DNA of 64,000 nt, taken from assembly GCA_013376985.1 (NCBI GenBank), contig JACABB010000001.1:3560-67559 (forward strand). Reading direction: 5' to 3'. Source of the DNA: Bacteroidales bacterium. GTDB taxonomy: Bacteria > Bacteroidota > Bacteroidia > Bacteroidales > Tenuifilaceae. A program made the translations under genes and the position numbers. The notes beneath the pieces were generated by a model. It saw nothing but the letters and a program-made list of their open reading frames with translations. It had not been told where the DNA came from and ran no database searches. Positions 42,966 through 54,100 of the stretch are shown piece by piece; position 1 is the stretch's first letter; every line of letters begins with the position of its first letter.

Positions 42966-45539
42966 TTACCCGCATTTAGAGTGTCCGCAGTTTTTGCAAA
43001 TTAAGCATCCCTCCTGATATACAAGAGAATTCGATCCGCAAGACATACACTTTTTACCCTCTTTTGCCTTTGTTCCATCAGGAATATACTTACGCAATGC
43101 CCTTTCTACGCCCGCCTTCCAAGTGTTAATGGTTTCGCTATCGAGGCGGAGTGATGATACAAGGTTAACAACATCTGGAATTGGCATTCCATTCCTAAGC
43201 ACTCCAGAGATTAATTTTGCATAGTTCCAAAACTCCTTATTGAACATATGCGACAAACCCCCAAGCGTATTGGTATAACCATACTTGTCTACATACTGAA
43301 AATCGTAACGACTTCCTTTCTCATCTTTTATCTTTATAATTTTACCTTTGGTAACAAGTTTAGGGATAGGCAATACATCATCTTCGGAAATACCTGTAAA
43401 TATTTCGTATGGTAGGTTATTATATAACCCAACAAAGGCTATCCAACTCTCATGATTATTTTTAAATCGGATAATATCGCATTCAAGGACATCTGGACGT
43501 TTTGATGGGAATAACGACTCCTCTCCTTCTTTAACTTTCCCCTTTTTATTTGAAACAAGAACCCCGTCACGAGAACCATCACGGTAAACAGTGCAACCCT
43601 TACAGCCGCTTTCCCATGCTGTTTGATAAACTCTAGCAACCATCTCTTCGGTTGCATCGGAAGGAAGATTTACGGTTACACTAATAGAATGATCTACCCA
43701 TTTTTGAATCATCCCTTGCATTTTAACCTTGCTAACCCAGTCAACATCATTTGATGTAGCTTTATAGTAAGGTGATTTTGCAACAAGTTCATCAATTTGC
43801 TCATCGTTAAAGGTTTTTACCTCTTCCGTACTGTATCCATTTATATTGAGCCAAGTAAGAAATACGTGGTGAAAAACGTTAAATTCTTCCCACTTATCAC
43901 CAACCTCATCCGTAAAGGTAATATTAACATTCTGATCACCTGGGTTAACTTTTCTCCGACGTTTATACACTGGAAGAAATACTGGCTCAATTCCCGAAGT
44001 GGTTTGGGTCATTAAACTTGTTGTTCCTGTTGGTGCAATGGTAAGTAAAGCAATATTTCTACGACCATACTTAACCATATCGTTATAAAGTGTTTCGTCC
44101 TCATCCTTTAATCTATTAATAAAAGGATTTTGCTTTTCACGCTGAGGATCAAAAATTGGGAAGGGGCCACGTTCTTTAGCAAGAAAAACTGAAGAGCGGT
44201 AAGCCTCAATGGCTAAAGTCTTCTGCACTTCTACGGCAAAATCAATAGCATTATCGGAACCATAACGTAGATTTAACGCAGCAAGCATATCTCCTTCTGC
44301 AGTAATACCAATACCTGTGCGACGACCTTCAATTGCTTTCTGCCGAATCTTGCGCCATAGGTTACGCTCCACTTGTTTAACCTCTTCCTCCTCTGGATCG
44401 GTATCAATCTTAACTTGAATGGCATCAATTTTTTCTAATTCAAGATCGATGATATCATCCATAATTCTTTGCGCAGCAATAACATGTTTCTTAAATAAGC
44501 TGAAATTGAAGTGCGCTTCTGGAGTAAAAGGATTATCAACGTAATTATATAGGTTTAATGCAATAAGTCTACAACTATCGTAAGGACAAAGTGGAATTTC
44601 ACCGCATGGATTTGTTGAAACAGTTTTATATCCAAGGTCAGCATAACAATCAGGAACAGATTCCCTGATTATCGTATCCCAAAACAGAACTCCGGGTTCA
44701 GCCGATTTCCAAGCATTATGAATGATTTTATTCCAAAGACTAAGTGCATCAATTTCCTGACGATATTTTGGTTTATGAGAACTGATTGGGTATTGCTGCA
44801 CATACATACTTTGAGAAAGAACCGATTTCATAAACTCGTCGTCAATCTTTACCGAAACATTTGCACCGGTAATCTTACCATGCTCCATTTTAGCATCAAT
44901 AAACCCTTCTGAATCCGGATGCTTAATTGAGATGCTGAGCATCAAAGCGCCACGACGACCATCCTGAGCAACCTCTCGTGTTGAGTTTGAATATCTCTCC
45001 ATAAATGGAACTACACCCGTTGATGTAAGTGCGCTGTTTAAAACAGGACTTCCCTTTGGGCGAATATGTGATAGATCGTGACCAACGCCTCCACGACGTT
45101 TCATCAGCTGAACCTGCTCCTCATCAACTTTCATTATGCCGCCATAGGAATCGGCTTCATTTTTTGTACCAATAACAAAGCAATTTGAAAGAGAGGCAAT
45201 TTGGTGGTGGTTTCCAATACCCGTCATCGGGCCACCCTGCGGAACAATATATTTGAAATCCTTTAATAGTTCATAGATATCCTCCTTACTCAGAGGGTTT
45301 GCATATTTTTTTTCTATTCTTGCAATTTCAAAAGCAAGCCGCCGATGCATATCATCAGGGGTTAACTCGAAAATGTTTCCAAATGAATCTTTGAGAGCAT
45401 ATTTGCTAACCCAAACCTTAGCGGCCATCTCATCTCCCCTGAAATAATTAATGCTTGCCTCAACAGCTTCGTCGTGTGAGTAAGTCTTGATCTTATCGCT
45501 AAGTTTGCTCATTGTCGTATTCTTATCCTCCTTATTCAT
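42966..45539 (-). CDS. nrdJ: Adenosylcobalamin-dependent (class II) ribonucleotide reductase
   Basis: An 857-residue enzyme that makes deoxyribonucleotides with coenzyme B12 and works with or without oxygen. The conserved blocks are QGGPMTGIGNHHQIASLSNCFVIG, RRGGVGHDLSHIRPKGSPV, the active-site STNPCGEIPLCPYDSCRL, IGITAEGDMLAALNLRYG and LTIAPTGTTSLMTQTTSGIEP. The C-terminus has the cysteine-rich tail CMSCG...CLICKNCGHSKCG. No cobalamin riboswitch was recognised upstream. No nrdA/nrdB or nrdD lies in the window. Its stop codon is bordered by the 151-bp element. Confidence 0.94.
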   Translation of the reverse strand: MNKEDKNTTMSKLSDKIKTYSHDEAVEASINYFRGDEMAAKVWVSKYALKDSFGNIFELTPDDMHRRLAFEIARIEKKYANPLSKEDIYELLKDFKYIVPQGGPMTGIGNHHQIASLSNCFVIGTKNEADSYGGIMKVDEEQVQLMKRRGGVGHDLSHIRPKGSPVLNSALTSTGVVPFMERYSNSTREVAQDGRRGALMLSISIKHPDSEGFIDAKMEHGKITGANVSVKIDDEFMKSVLSQSMYVQQYPISSHKPKYRQEIDALSLWNKIIHNAWKSAEPGVLFWDTIIRESVPDCYADLGYKTVSTNPCGEIPLCPYDSCRLIALNLYNYVDNPFTPEAHFNFSLFKKHVIAAQRIMDDIIDLELEKIDAIQVKIDTDPEEEEVKQVERNLWRKIRQKAIEGRRTGIGITAEGDMLAALNLRYGSDNAIDFAVEVQKTLAIEAYRSSVFLAKERGPFPIFDPQREKQNPFINRLKDEDETLYNDMVKYGRRNIALLTIAPTGTTSLMTQTTSGIEPVFLPVYKRRRKVNPGDQNVNITFTDEVGDKWEEFNVFHHVFLTWLNINGYSTEEVKTFNDEQIDELVAKSPYYKATSNDVDWVSKVKMQGMIQKWVDHSISVTVNLPSDATEEMVARVYQTAWESGCKGCTVYRDGSRDGVLVSNKKGKVKEGEESLFPSKRPDVLECDIIRFKNNHESWIAFVGLYNNLPYEIFTGISEDDVLPIPKLVTKGKIIKIKDEKGSRYDFQYVDKYGYTNTLGGLSHMFNKEFWNYAKLISGVLRNGMPIPDVVNLVSSLRLDSETINTWKAGVERALRKYIPDGTKAKEGKKCMSCGSNSLVYQEGCLICKNCGHSKCG

Positions 45540-45986
45540 AATCGCTTACAGACTTGCTATGGTTGGTTTGATTTTATTTTCTTATATGCCAAATGAGAGA
45601 GAAAAGTAAATAGATTTTTCACCAAGAAAATATTTACGAATTTATTAAACCAACAGCGTTTTAACGCCATAAGTATAGGTTGAAAATATTAACATTAATT
45701 TATAGTTATTAACATGATAATAAATTATATATCAAATTGATACAGAAACAGCCTAGTGTTCAACAAGTAACAAAAACAATGCTGTATTGATTCTGAAAAT
45801 GAATTCTTTAACAGCAAAAAAAACATATATTAACACATGCATATATATGATAATAATCACAATGACAATTAATTATTAATTTTACTTGTATTAATAAATG
45901 GCTAAAGGAGATTAATAAACAGGTTGACAAGTGGGTAGTAAAAGTCAAGTCTATTTTATTATTTGTTATTAACAGGTGAAAAAACA
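45540..45986. other. AT-rich upstream region of the ribonucleotide reductase gene
   Basis: About 450 bp with no supported ORF, B12-box-like element or clear TAnnTTTG promoter on the minus strand. It is only AT-rich spacer as far as I can see. Confidence 0.45.
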
Positions 45987-46018
45987 AAAAACCTGTCAGG
46001 TTTTACCTAACAGGTTTT
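45987..46018 (-). terminator. Intrinsic terminator after the TonB receptor/lipoprotein pair
   Basis: AAAACCTGT / ACAGGTTTT stem with a nested AGGT-TTT-ACCT hairpin. On the minus strand it is followed by a T-rich run (A-tract to its left at 45978-45990). Confidence 0.75.
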
Positions 46019-46049
46019 AAAAAAAGAAAAAATATTAATCAATATAGAA

Positions 46050-48017
46050 TTAATTTAATGTAGGCCCACTTACAAATGTAAAGGTTGGAGCAGTATCAGC
46101 AGTCCCATTAGCAGTACATTGGAAGTCATATGTATAGTTAGCCGTTTTAGGGAATATTGTAGTTGCAACAGAATTATATATGTAAGTAGTTACGATGTAG
46201 TGTACATTAATACCACTTACTTGAGCAACTGCCAGAGGATATTTTTTCTGAAGCATAATAACAATAGCATCTTTAACTCTCTGACTCATAATTACACTTG
46301 ACTGCTCATCTGTAAGTCCCGTAAATGTTGCTGATTCATGAGCTAAATGTGTTGCAAGCCTAATATCAAACTCATAATAGCTATAAGCTGAAGCCCCAAA
46401 GTAGTACTCAACATCATGATGGGTTTGATCGTTTATATAAGTCCCTAATGTAGCAGAAGCCCATACATAATCCGTAATAATCTTATAATCAGCCTGTGCC
46501 ATTGTAAACTTAACTGTAGGATCAAATACCCAACCATCGACAGTGAATATAAATTGCTCCGTTTTGTTAATCTTAAAAGTATTTGAAGTCCATACACCAT
46601 TGGTCATAGTATACTGTGTAGCACCGGAATATGTAATTGTGCTACTAGACTTGTAAACAAGTGTTTTCACATCACCCTCAAGAGCATAAGGGAATTTTTG
46701 TTTTAGGTATTGAGGTAGATATAATGGGGCATTTGTAGATGAAATGTAACTTAAACCCATTGCTGTGTAGTCAGCAGGTTGTAAAGCAATAAAAACTCCA
46801 TCTGCCGCTAACGGAGTAATCCATGTGGTTCCATTATATTTATAGACAACATACTGTTTTTCTGAACTTGGAACGGATAGAGCATTCCTCATTTCAGAAA
46901 CCTTTACATTATCAATTTGATAAGTTGTAGTAATCTTAGGAGTGGTAGCAGTTCTACTATCCCCACTATACTTGAAAGCAATGTAAATCTTTTTACCAAC
47001 ATATGATGATAAATCAGATATACCAGCACTTGCAAGAACTCCGTATCCACTTGTTGGAATTTGAGGGAAGGTAAAATTAGATGTTAAATCTACCCATGTA
47101 GCATTCTTAATATGATCTTTATTGCCGTCAAAGTTTTCAGATACCAAAACTGTTAAACAATCAGCATTCCAGTAACCAACGTTAACATTAAAGGTAAACT
47201 GAGGTGCAATTGCATAGGTCAAGTCAATTTGTTTGGTAAGTAAAAAACTATTATTTAATTCTGTAGTTGCATTTGATGTTACTTGAGCATACTTATTTGA
47301 ACTAAATGTTCTGCAATACCATATTCCCTTAGTCCCTGAAGTATCCTTTTGCTGCCATCCATTTTCTCCTATAGGAGTATATGGTGATGCCGTTGCACAA
47401 GTATGGGTTTCGAAGTCATCATAGAAATATTTATAATCAACAACACCAGAAGCAGCTTCGGTTGAAGAGTAGTTATACTCTACAAATTTATAAGTTCCAG
47501 AAGTAGCTGAAGGGAACTTTGAGGCTAGTAATCCGGGGATTTTAGCAGCAGGTGATTTCGCAGGAGTAAAAGCGCTAACATATAAAATTGGATCTCCCCA
47601 CACTGACTTATAATCAGCATCAGATATAATGTTTAAAGTTGTAAGATCTGTCATGAATGATGGTCGATCTTGACCATATACAGAAGTAATATTTGCCGAT
47701 GATCCTACATCACCATAAGGGTATTTAGTCTTCAATAAAAAAGGGACATATATTGTTCCTGGTACTGATGTTGAAAAGTACTTGTTTGTGGCAATGCTTT
47801 TTGCGAGTGCGGAATCAGCAGCATTAGTTGCCGCTGCCAGTGCAGCTTTACTAATTGTTGAATAATCAGCATCAACAAGTTGGTAGGTGTATTTTACCAA
47901 ATTTTTTGGCTTGGCTTTGTCGTCAAGCCCCGTGAATTGATCGTTGAAATCCTTACAACCTCCGAGTAAAACTGCGAATGCAAATCCAGAGATCAACGGG
48001 AAAAATATCTTTTTCAT
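46050..48017 (-). CDS. Surface lipoprotein with choice-of-anchor J-like domain, TonB-receptor partner
   Basis: A 655-residue lipoprotein; the lipobox ends at Cys21 (LLGGC). The central part (about residues 200-370) has FDDFETHT, GWQQKDTSG, YAQVTS, FLLTKQIDLTYAIAPQFTFNVNVGYWN and YQIDNVKV, the sequence of a choice-of-anchor J / jelly-roll domain. Several repeats with ADYKSVW/PADYTAMG...YLPQYLKQKFPYALEGD occur around it, and an aromatic tail follows. It begins 15 bp after the TonB receptor stop, the usual order for a receptor and its surface partner. It resembles SusD in position only; no SusD fold is seen. The ligand is unknown. Confidence 0.77.
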   Translation of the reverse strand: MKKIFFPLISGFAFAVLLGGCKDFNDQFTGLDDKAKPKNLVKYTYQLVDADYSTISKAALAAATNAADSALAKSIATNKYFSTSVPGTIYVPFLLKTKYPYGDVGSSANITSVYGQDRPSFMTDLTTLNIISDADYKSVWGDPILYVSAFTPAKSPAAKIPGLLASKFPSATSGTYKFVEYNYSSTEAASGVVDYKYFYDDFETHTCATASPYTPIGENGWQQKDTSGTKGIWYCRTFSSNKYAQVTSNATTELNNSFLLTKQIDLTYAIAPQFTFNVNVGYWNADCLTVLVSENFDGNKDHIKNATWVDLTSNFTFPQIPTSGYGVLASAGISDLSSYVGKKIYIAFKYSGDSRTATTPKITTTYQIDNVKVSEMRNALSVPSSEKQYVVYKYNGTTWITPLAADGVFIALQPADYTAMGLSYISSTNAPLYLPQYLKQKFPYALEGDVKTLVYKSSSTITYSGATQYTMTNGVWTSNTFKINKTEQFIFTVDGWVFDPTVKFTMAQADYKIITDYVWASATLGTYINDQTHHDVEYYFGASAYSYYEFDIRLATHLAHESATFTGLTDEQSSVIMSQRVKDAIVIMLQKKYPLAVAQVSGINVHYIVTTYIYNSVATTIFPKTANYTYDFQCTANGTADTAPTFTFVSGPTLN

Positions 48018-48032
48018 AATTTTAGCGTTTTT

Positions 48033-50717
48033 TTAGAATTTAATTTTCAAGGTTGTAGAGAATGTTCTACCAAAACCATAGAATACCTTAGCTGTTTGCC
48101 AAGTGTGATCGGTACCATCGGTTGCATCAGCAATATACACTGCATCAAAAACGTTATTGATATTTCCAATCAAGGAGGCATCAAAAGTTCCTATTTTGAA
48201 ATGATAACTGGTACTCAGGTCAAAGATCGTTGCATCAGGAATCTTCCATGGTTGAGCAAAATTAAGATCTGAATAACCCGTTGAAGCAGGACTAATGTTG
48301 AAATAAGAGTAGTTACGCCCATAGTAGTTTGCATCCAAACCAATATTGAAACCCTTTAGTATTTCATACCTAGCGCCTATTGCAGCTGTTGTTTGAGCAG
48401 AGTTTCCAACATGAATACCTTTTAAATTTACATTCATTTTAACGTGTTGAGGAGAGCCAAAAACAACCTGATTTCCATTTGCATCAGAAGGTTGTCCGTT
48501 ATCAGTATAAAGGTAACCTGTTGCATTACTTAACCAATTCCAATCACCGATAGATACCATGGCGGTTATCTCTAAATTTCTAATTGGTTTGGAGATAAGA
48601 TCAAGTTCAATTCCTTGGTGAAGCGCATCAACCCCTTCCATATTAATACTTAAAATTTTTGCAGGAACGAGAGGATCTGGTTGAAGGATAGAACTACGAA
48701 CAATCGTCTTATTCATCCACTTTGTCCTGTAGAGGTTTAAGTTAGCCGATAGATACTTTGATTTATAACCGTAACCAACCTCATAAGAGAATGCTTTTTC
48801 ATTAATTGCATTGGGGTTTACAGCATTACTTATTGTTGATTGAAGAAAAGCGCCCCCAGAGAAGAAAGGAGCACGAGAAATAACACCAACATTTGCAAAA
48901 ACATTGTGATTATCATTCAAGTTATAGTTTGCGCCACCCTTTACACAGTAACCCCAAAAACTAACTGTTTTAGATTTTGCTTGGGCCTTCTCGTAATAGA
49001 AACGGTCGTAACGCCAGTCGCTAGTCCTTGATAACGATGTTGAAATAAATGTGCTTAGATTTTTTATTTGGTTATACTCCGCCTGAGCAAAAACGCCTTC
49101 ACTCATAACATAACCATCATAATCGCGATAAACTACATCACCAACTCCTAGTTTATTTGTTCTCCAACTTTGATCTGGGTATTGAGAAATTGGTCGTGAC
49201 GAAGTAGCATCAATATAGAAATTTCCACCATACAAATCAGTAATCACATTGGTGTGCGTTCCCTTGTAATAACGTAAATCTATACCACCATAAAAATCAA
49301 TGATATTGGCAATTTTTGTGCTGTAAGTAGAAAGTAATCCATACCATTTATGCTGATTCACACTTTTTGACATTATCATTTTTGATCCGGTATCACTCGC
49401 CTTGTTTAAAGCGTATATAGCACCATAATCAAAAGTTCCATCTGCCGTTCTGAAAATTGTGTTTGGAACACCGTTGGTTGATCCATACCAATTGCTCCTA
49501 TCTCCTGATGTATAACCCTGTCCGCTAGTGCCATAACCATTACCAATAGAAGCATATAATGCAGTTGAAAGGCTTGATTTTTGGTTAATCGTCCAGAAAT
49601 GATTTAAGGAAAATTGAGGTTTATTATACACATTTAATGCAGATACTTTACGTTGTCCATTCATATCAAATCCATAAGAAGCATTATATCTGTATTTTAA
49701 TGGTTGTTTCTGCCATTCGGAGATCAGCAATCCATCAGCACTATTACGTTGATTATGCCATTGTGGTGCTCCCAAACCGGTGAAAGAGATTTGATGGTGA
49801 TCGTTTATCCTTTTTGAAATATTTACAAAATAGGAATACGACTCAAATTCAGTTCCTTGAACGTACCCATTTCCAGATGTTTTTGTACCCAATAGCGTAA
49901 TAGCCCAGTTTTTTTCTGTTAAACCAGTTGATACGGCAAATCCAACTTTAGTATAACCATCGCTAGCAATACCATAAGATACGTTACCACCTTTAACGGC
50001 ATCGGTAGAACGTGTAACGATATTTATGGAACCTCCCAACGAAGGTGCAGCAACCTTAGAAGCACCCAATCCTCGTTGTACCTGCATTGAACGGGTAACA
50101 TCGTTCAAACCAGCCCAGTTTGACCAGTAAATACCACCCCATTCCATATCATTTACAGGAACTCCATTAATCATAACAGCAGTATTAGCAGCATCAAATC
50201 CACGTAAGTTTATACGTGAGTCACCAAATCCGCCCCCCTGTTTGGTTGCATAAACACCAGGGGTTGCTTTTAAGATTTCAGGAAATTCTTGAGTACCCAA
50301 TTTTTCTTCAATCTGAAGGGGTTCTATTTTTGAAAGAGCCACAGGGGTTTTACGAGAAACAGCAACGGATGCAAATACAGTAACCTCATCCAAACCAATT
50401 TGGTCCGTTGCAAGCAATATATTCCCTAAATCTGTTGTTTCCCCATCTTTTGCGTCAACTTCAAATTCTTTTGCTGTAAAACCAACAAATTGAATTACAA
50501 GTGTCTTTTTTCCTGCAACTAAAGCAAGTCTGAATCCACCATTTACATCTGTGGTGACTCCGGAGCTAGTTCCTTTAACAAACACTGATGCTCCTATCAA
50601 TTTTTCATTATTACTAGCATCAAAAACCACCCCTTTCACAATAGCTTGCGAAAAAGATAGACTGGTAATCCCTGTTAAAGTTAGGATTAGCAGAAGTTTT
50701 CTTAGAGTTCGAATCAT
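48033..50717 (-). CDS. TonB-dependent outer-membrane receptor
   Basis: An 894-residue receptor when started at the ATG at 50717, which gives a proper signal peptide (MIRTLRKLLLILTLTGITSLSFSQ); an in-frame ATG at 50771 adds 18 unlikely residues. A carboxypeptidase-like regulatory domain (GVVFDASNNEKLIGASVFVKGTSSG) is followed by the plug (LGTQEFPEILKATPGVYATKQGGG) and a 22-strand barrel ending in TTLKIKF with terminal Phe. It forms an operon with the downstream lipoprotein. The substrate is unknown. Confidence 0.88.
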   Translation of the reverse strand: MIRTLRKLLLILTLTGITSLSFSQAIVKGVVFDASNNEKLIGASVFVKGTSSGVTTDVNGGFRLALVAGKKTLVIQFVGFTAKEFEVDAKDGETTDLGNILLATDQIGLDEVTVFASVAVSRKTPVALSKIEPLQIEEKLGTQEFPEILKATPGVYATKQGGGFGDSRINLRGFDAANTAVMINGVPVNDMEWGGIYWSNWAGLNDVTRSMQVQRGLGASKVAAPSLGGSINIVTRSTDAVKGGNVSYGIASDGYTKVGFAVSTGLTEKNWAITLLGTKTSGNGYVQGTEFESYSYFVNISKRINDHHQISFTGLGAPQWHNQRNSADGLLISEWQKQPLKYRYNASYGFDMNGQRKVSALNVYNKPQFSLNHFWTINQKSSLSTALYASIGNGYGTSGQGYTSGDRSNWYGSTNGVPNTIFRTADGTFDYGAIYALNKASDTGSKMIMSKSVNQHKWYGLLSTYSTKIANIIDFYGGIDLRYYKGTHTNVITDLYGGNFYIDATSSRPISQYPDQSWRTNKLGVGDVVYRDYDGYVMSEGVFAQAEYNQIKNLSTFISTSLSRTSDWRYDRFYYEKAQAKSKTVSFWGYCVKGGANYNLNDNHNVFANVGVISRAPFFSGGAFLQSTISNAVNPNAINEKAFSYEVGYGYKSKYLSANLNLYRTKWMNKTIVRSSILQPDPLVPAKILSINMEGVDALHQGIELDLISKPIRNLEITAMVSIGDWNWLSNATGYLYTDNGQPSDANGNQVVFGSPQHVKMNVNLKGIHVGNSAQTTAAIGARYEILKGFNIGLDANYYGRNYSYFNISPASTGYSDLNFAQPWKIPDATIFDLSTSYHFKIGTFDASLIGNINNVFDAVYIADATDGTDHTWQTAKVFYGFGRTFSTTLKIKF

Positions 50718-51050
50718 AGTAAGAATTGGTTTAGGTTGTTTGAAGATATTATTTAGAAAAATAAGTTCCATTGATAATATGCATTATTCATTCGAATAAT
50801 ACGATTTCCATCAAAATAAATAATAACTTATTGTTTTATTAAACGCAGTAAATATAATTATCCATAGCATACATTTTAATGTTTAGGGGAAATTTAAATT
50901 TCAAATCAACAAATTTAGAATAAAACCCTATTTTTCTTCAGATTAGTCATAAAATGCTACGCATGAAGTAATTGTTAACTGTATTTTTAAAATTATAGCG
51001 ATGAAATCATCGCTCTTAAGACCTAATGAAGAGGATTTAATAAAAAAATA
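50718..51050. other. AT-rich region upstream of the TonB receptor operon
   Basis: It contains a minus-strand TAAATTTG at 50910-50917 that fits the -7 consensus, with a leader of about 190 nt. A small palindrome ATTATTC/GAATAAT lies at about 50783. No gene is seen. Confidence 0.4.
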
Positions 51051-51084
51051 AAGAGGGTGTCTTGGAATTTTAAGACACCCTCTT
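51051..51084 (-). terminator. Strong terminator after the Oar-like receptor gene
   Basis: Perfect 13-bp stem AAGAGGGTGTCTT / AAGACACCCTCTT with loop GGAATTTT. On the minus strand it runs into TATTTTTTTATT. It could work in both directions. Confidence 0.88.
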
Positions 51085-51106
51085 CATTTAAAATAATAAC
51101 TTAGAA

Positions 51107-54100
51107 TTATTCAAAGAAATATCTAATTCCTAATTGTATCTGCCAACGAGAGGCTAAACTTGTATTGTTGCTATAAGTGGTTGATAATGGAACTTGGTTT
51201 GTAGCATCAAAATATGGGAAACTAAAACGAGGAGCACCACCAGCACCATTATAATCTCTGAATTGCAAGAAACTATATTTATTCACCTGTTTTCTTACAC
51301 CCCAATCAGAGTTTAATAAGTTACCAATGTTGAGAACATCAAAGGTAAACTGTAATGTGTTTTTCTTACCAATTGCATCAAGGTTAATATCTTGAGTGAA
51401 TCGGAGATCGAATTGATTAACCCATGGAAACAATGAATGGTTTCTATCAACTATTTGACCACGATGTGATTTTAAATATTTATCCTGAGAAATATAAGCA
51501 TCTAGTTGATCCCAAGTTTGTTGTGTTGTCCTTAGATCTGCAGCATTAGCAGGGATAAGAATAATATCATTAATATCTTTAGGTACATAAATGAGATCGT
51601 TTCCTGAAATACCATCTCTATTTAAATCGCCTGCATAAGTATAAGAGTAACGTCCGGTTTGAGCACCTAAGTAGATAACTGAAATTGATGATGAGAAATG
51701 CTTTAAATAATTGATCTTGTAACTAATACTTCCAACAACCTTGTGTGGTTGATCATAGTCTGAGAAAGCTAAGTCTGGTCTATTTGGATTGCTTTTAACA
51801 TAGTTATAGTTAAATGCTGATGATGCCACAGAGCCAGGGTTGCTAGTTACGTCTTTAGTCTGACCATAAGTATAAGAAGCCATTAAGTTCAAACCAAAAT
51901 CAAAAGTTTTTTCAAGTTGAGCCGTTATGAAATATGAGTAACCTTTGCTTGTATTAGCAAGAACATAAGCTCCTGTAATATTTTGGTTAACTCTATTTCC
52001 ATAAACAGTGCTTGCTCCTGAACCTGTATTTGCTGGGAATAAAGCTCTTCCATCAGGCAAGGTTAAGGTTGGGTTAGGAAGGTTATCGTTTCTATGATAC
52101 ACAGCGTTGATATCACGAGTATAAATTCCCTCTAATGTTCCAACAATGCCATAAGGAAGTTTTTGATCAATTGCAATGTTTGATCGGAATACTTGTGGAA
52201 ATTTAAAATTATCGGATGTTACATCAATTTCAAATGATGATGGAAGAGTTGGATTTGCTGGAATATAAGTAGTTACATCTGGACTGAAGGGGTATAGTCT
52301 TGTTCCAGAAGCCTCAATTCTTCCCCACAATAACCCATTATTACTAGCTTGATTGGATATCCAAACAAAAGGTATTCTTCCTGTAAAAATTCCAAAACCA
52401 CCACGGATTTGAGTCAAACGATCTCCAAATGGATCAAAATTAAAACCTAAACGAGGAGACCAAAGCGGTGTAGTCTTTGGAAGTTTACTTACAACGAGAT
52501 TCTCATCTTTACCATTGCTACCATTTACATAAGTTAAATTATCAGATACTGTATTCACCGGCAAGTTGTTTGGGTAAAAAGGCATATCAACACGAACCCC
52601 GAAGGTTAATTTAAGGCTGTTTGAGATTTTCCACTCATCTTGAACATAGAAACCTAATTGAGATGCATTAAGTTTTGCTAAAGGAGCAGGATCTCCTGCA
52701 ATTGCAGAGTACTGAAATTGGAAATTTGCCAAAGAACTTGGTGCTGTAAGTCCTCCATTATTAACATCCGTATAAAAATCAGCAAGTGAATTGTATCTGT
52801 AATAACCATAAAGTTGGCGCATGTAACCGTTTTCGAATTTAAACGATTCTAATGATCCTCCGGCTGTAATGGTATGTGAACCTTTGTATAATGTAAAATT
52901 ATCAGATATTTGGAAAATATCGGTATTCAACTTATTGTTGATTGAAAACTGTTCGTATCCAAATGAAGTATAAGTTGATCCTCCACTTAAAATATCTACC
53001 ATTGGGAATGGAGTACTTGGGGTTTCTCTATAATCTCTAAAACCAGTCCATCCGATGGTAAGGTTATTGGAAGCGTAGTTACCAAAAACGCTATTTAATT
53101 CCCCAATTATTGAGTTTATATTATTATATATTTTATAATCTTCACCCGAGAAGGTTAAACAGTTAAGACCATTTGAACGACCACCCTGAGCGTTTGAAGT
53201 ACTAGGAGGATTATCCTTATAAGATTTTAAGTAATTATAACGCAAACTGAATTTGTGATTCTTGCTAATGTTATAATCTAAACGAACAAGGAATTTATCG
53301 TTATAGGTGTTCAACTTATAGCCCTCATAAGATCCGGGGTTATAGTTAAATTTATTGATTAGGAAATCTTTTAACCCATCTAGATCTGTTGCCTGTACGT
53401 TTGAAATATTAGCACCGCTAAGACCTGCACGACCTGCAAGGAATGTATGAGCAGGATCATCACGACGCTCAATTTCTGCGTTCATGAAGAAGAATAACTT
53501 GTTATTGAGAATAGGTCCACCAACGCGGAAACCCATTTGTTTTTGCTTAAAATTATTGTTGGTTACTGTTAAATCGCCAACTTTTGTGCTGATGAAATCT
53601 TGATTTCTCCAGAAAGTGTAAACAGAACCTTCAACTTTATTTGAACCACTGCGAGTAATTGCATTAATACCAGCACCGGTGAAACCACTTTGACGAACAT
53701 CGTAAGGAGCTAATGAAACCTGAATCTCTTCAATTGCATCCAAACTGATAGGTTGAGCATTGGTTTGACCACCAGGAGTGGATGCTAAACCAAAAGAGTT
53801 GTTAAATACAGAGCCGTCAATAGACAAGTTGTTGTATAAACTATTTCTACCAGCAAAACTAAAGCCTGAACTCTGTGGGGTTAAGCGAGTCATATCCGAT
53901 ATACTTCTACTAATCGTAGGGAGCTTTGAGATTTGATCGGTAGTTACGTTATTGGCAGCACCTGTTCTTCCTGAGTTAAAAGTTTTATCTGCAACACCAA
54001 CAACAACAACTTCGCTAAGTGTAACAGACTCCTCTTGTAACGTAACTCTAAAATCACGATTTTCACCAAGAGCAAGTTTAATGTTTTCTTCTACATGCTC

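Noticed and set aside
45540-45986. Possible cobalamin riboswitch ahead of the B12-dependent ribonucleotide reductase
   Set aside because: No B12-box-like conserved element or compatible stem-loops were recognised upstream of the gene.
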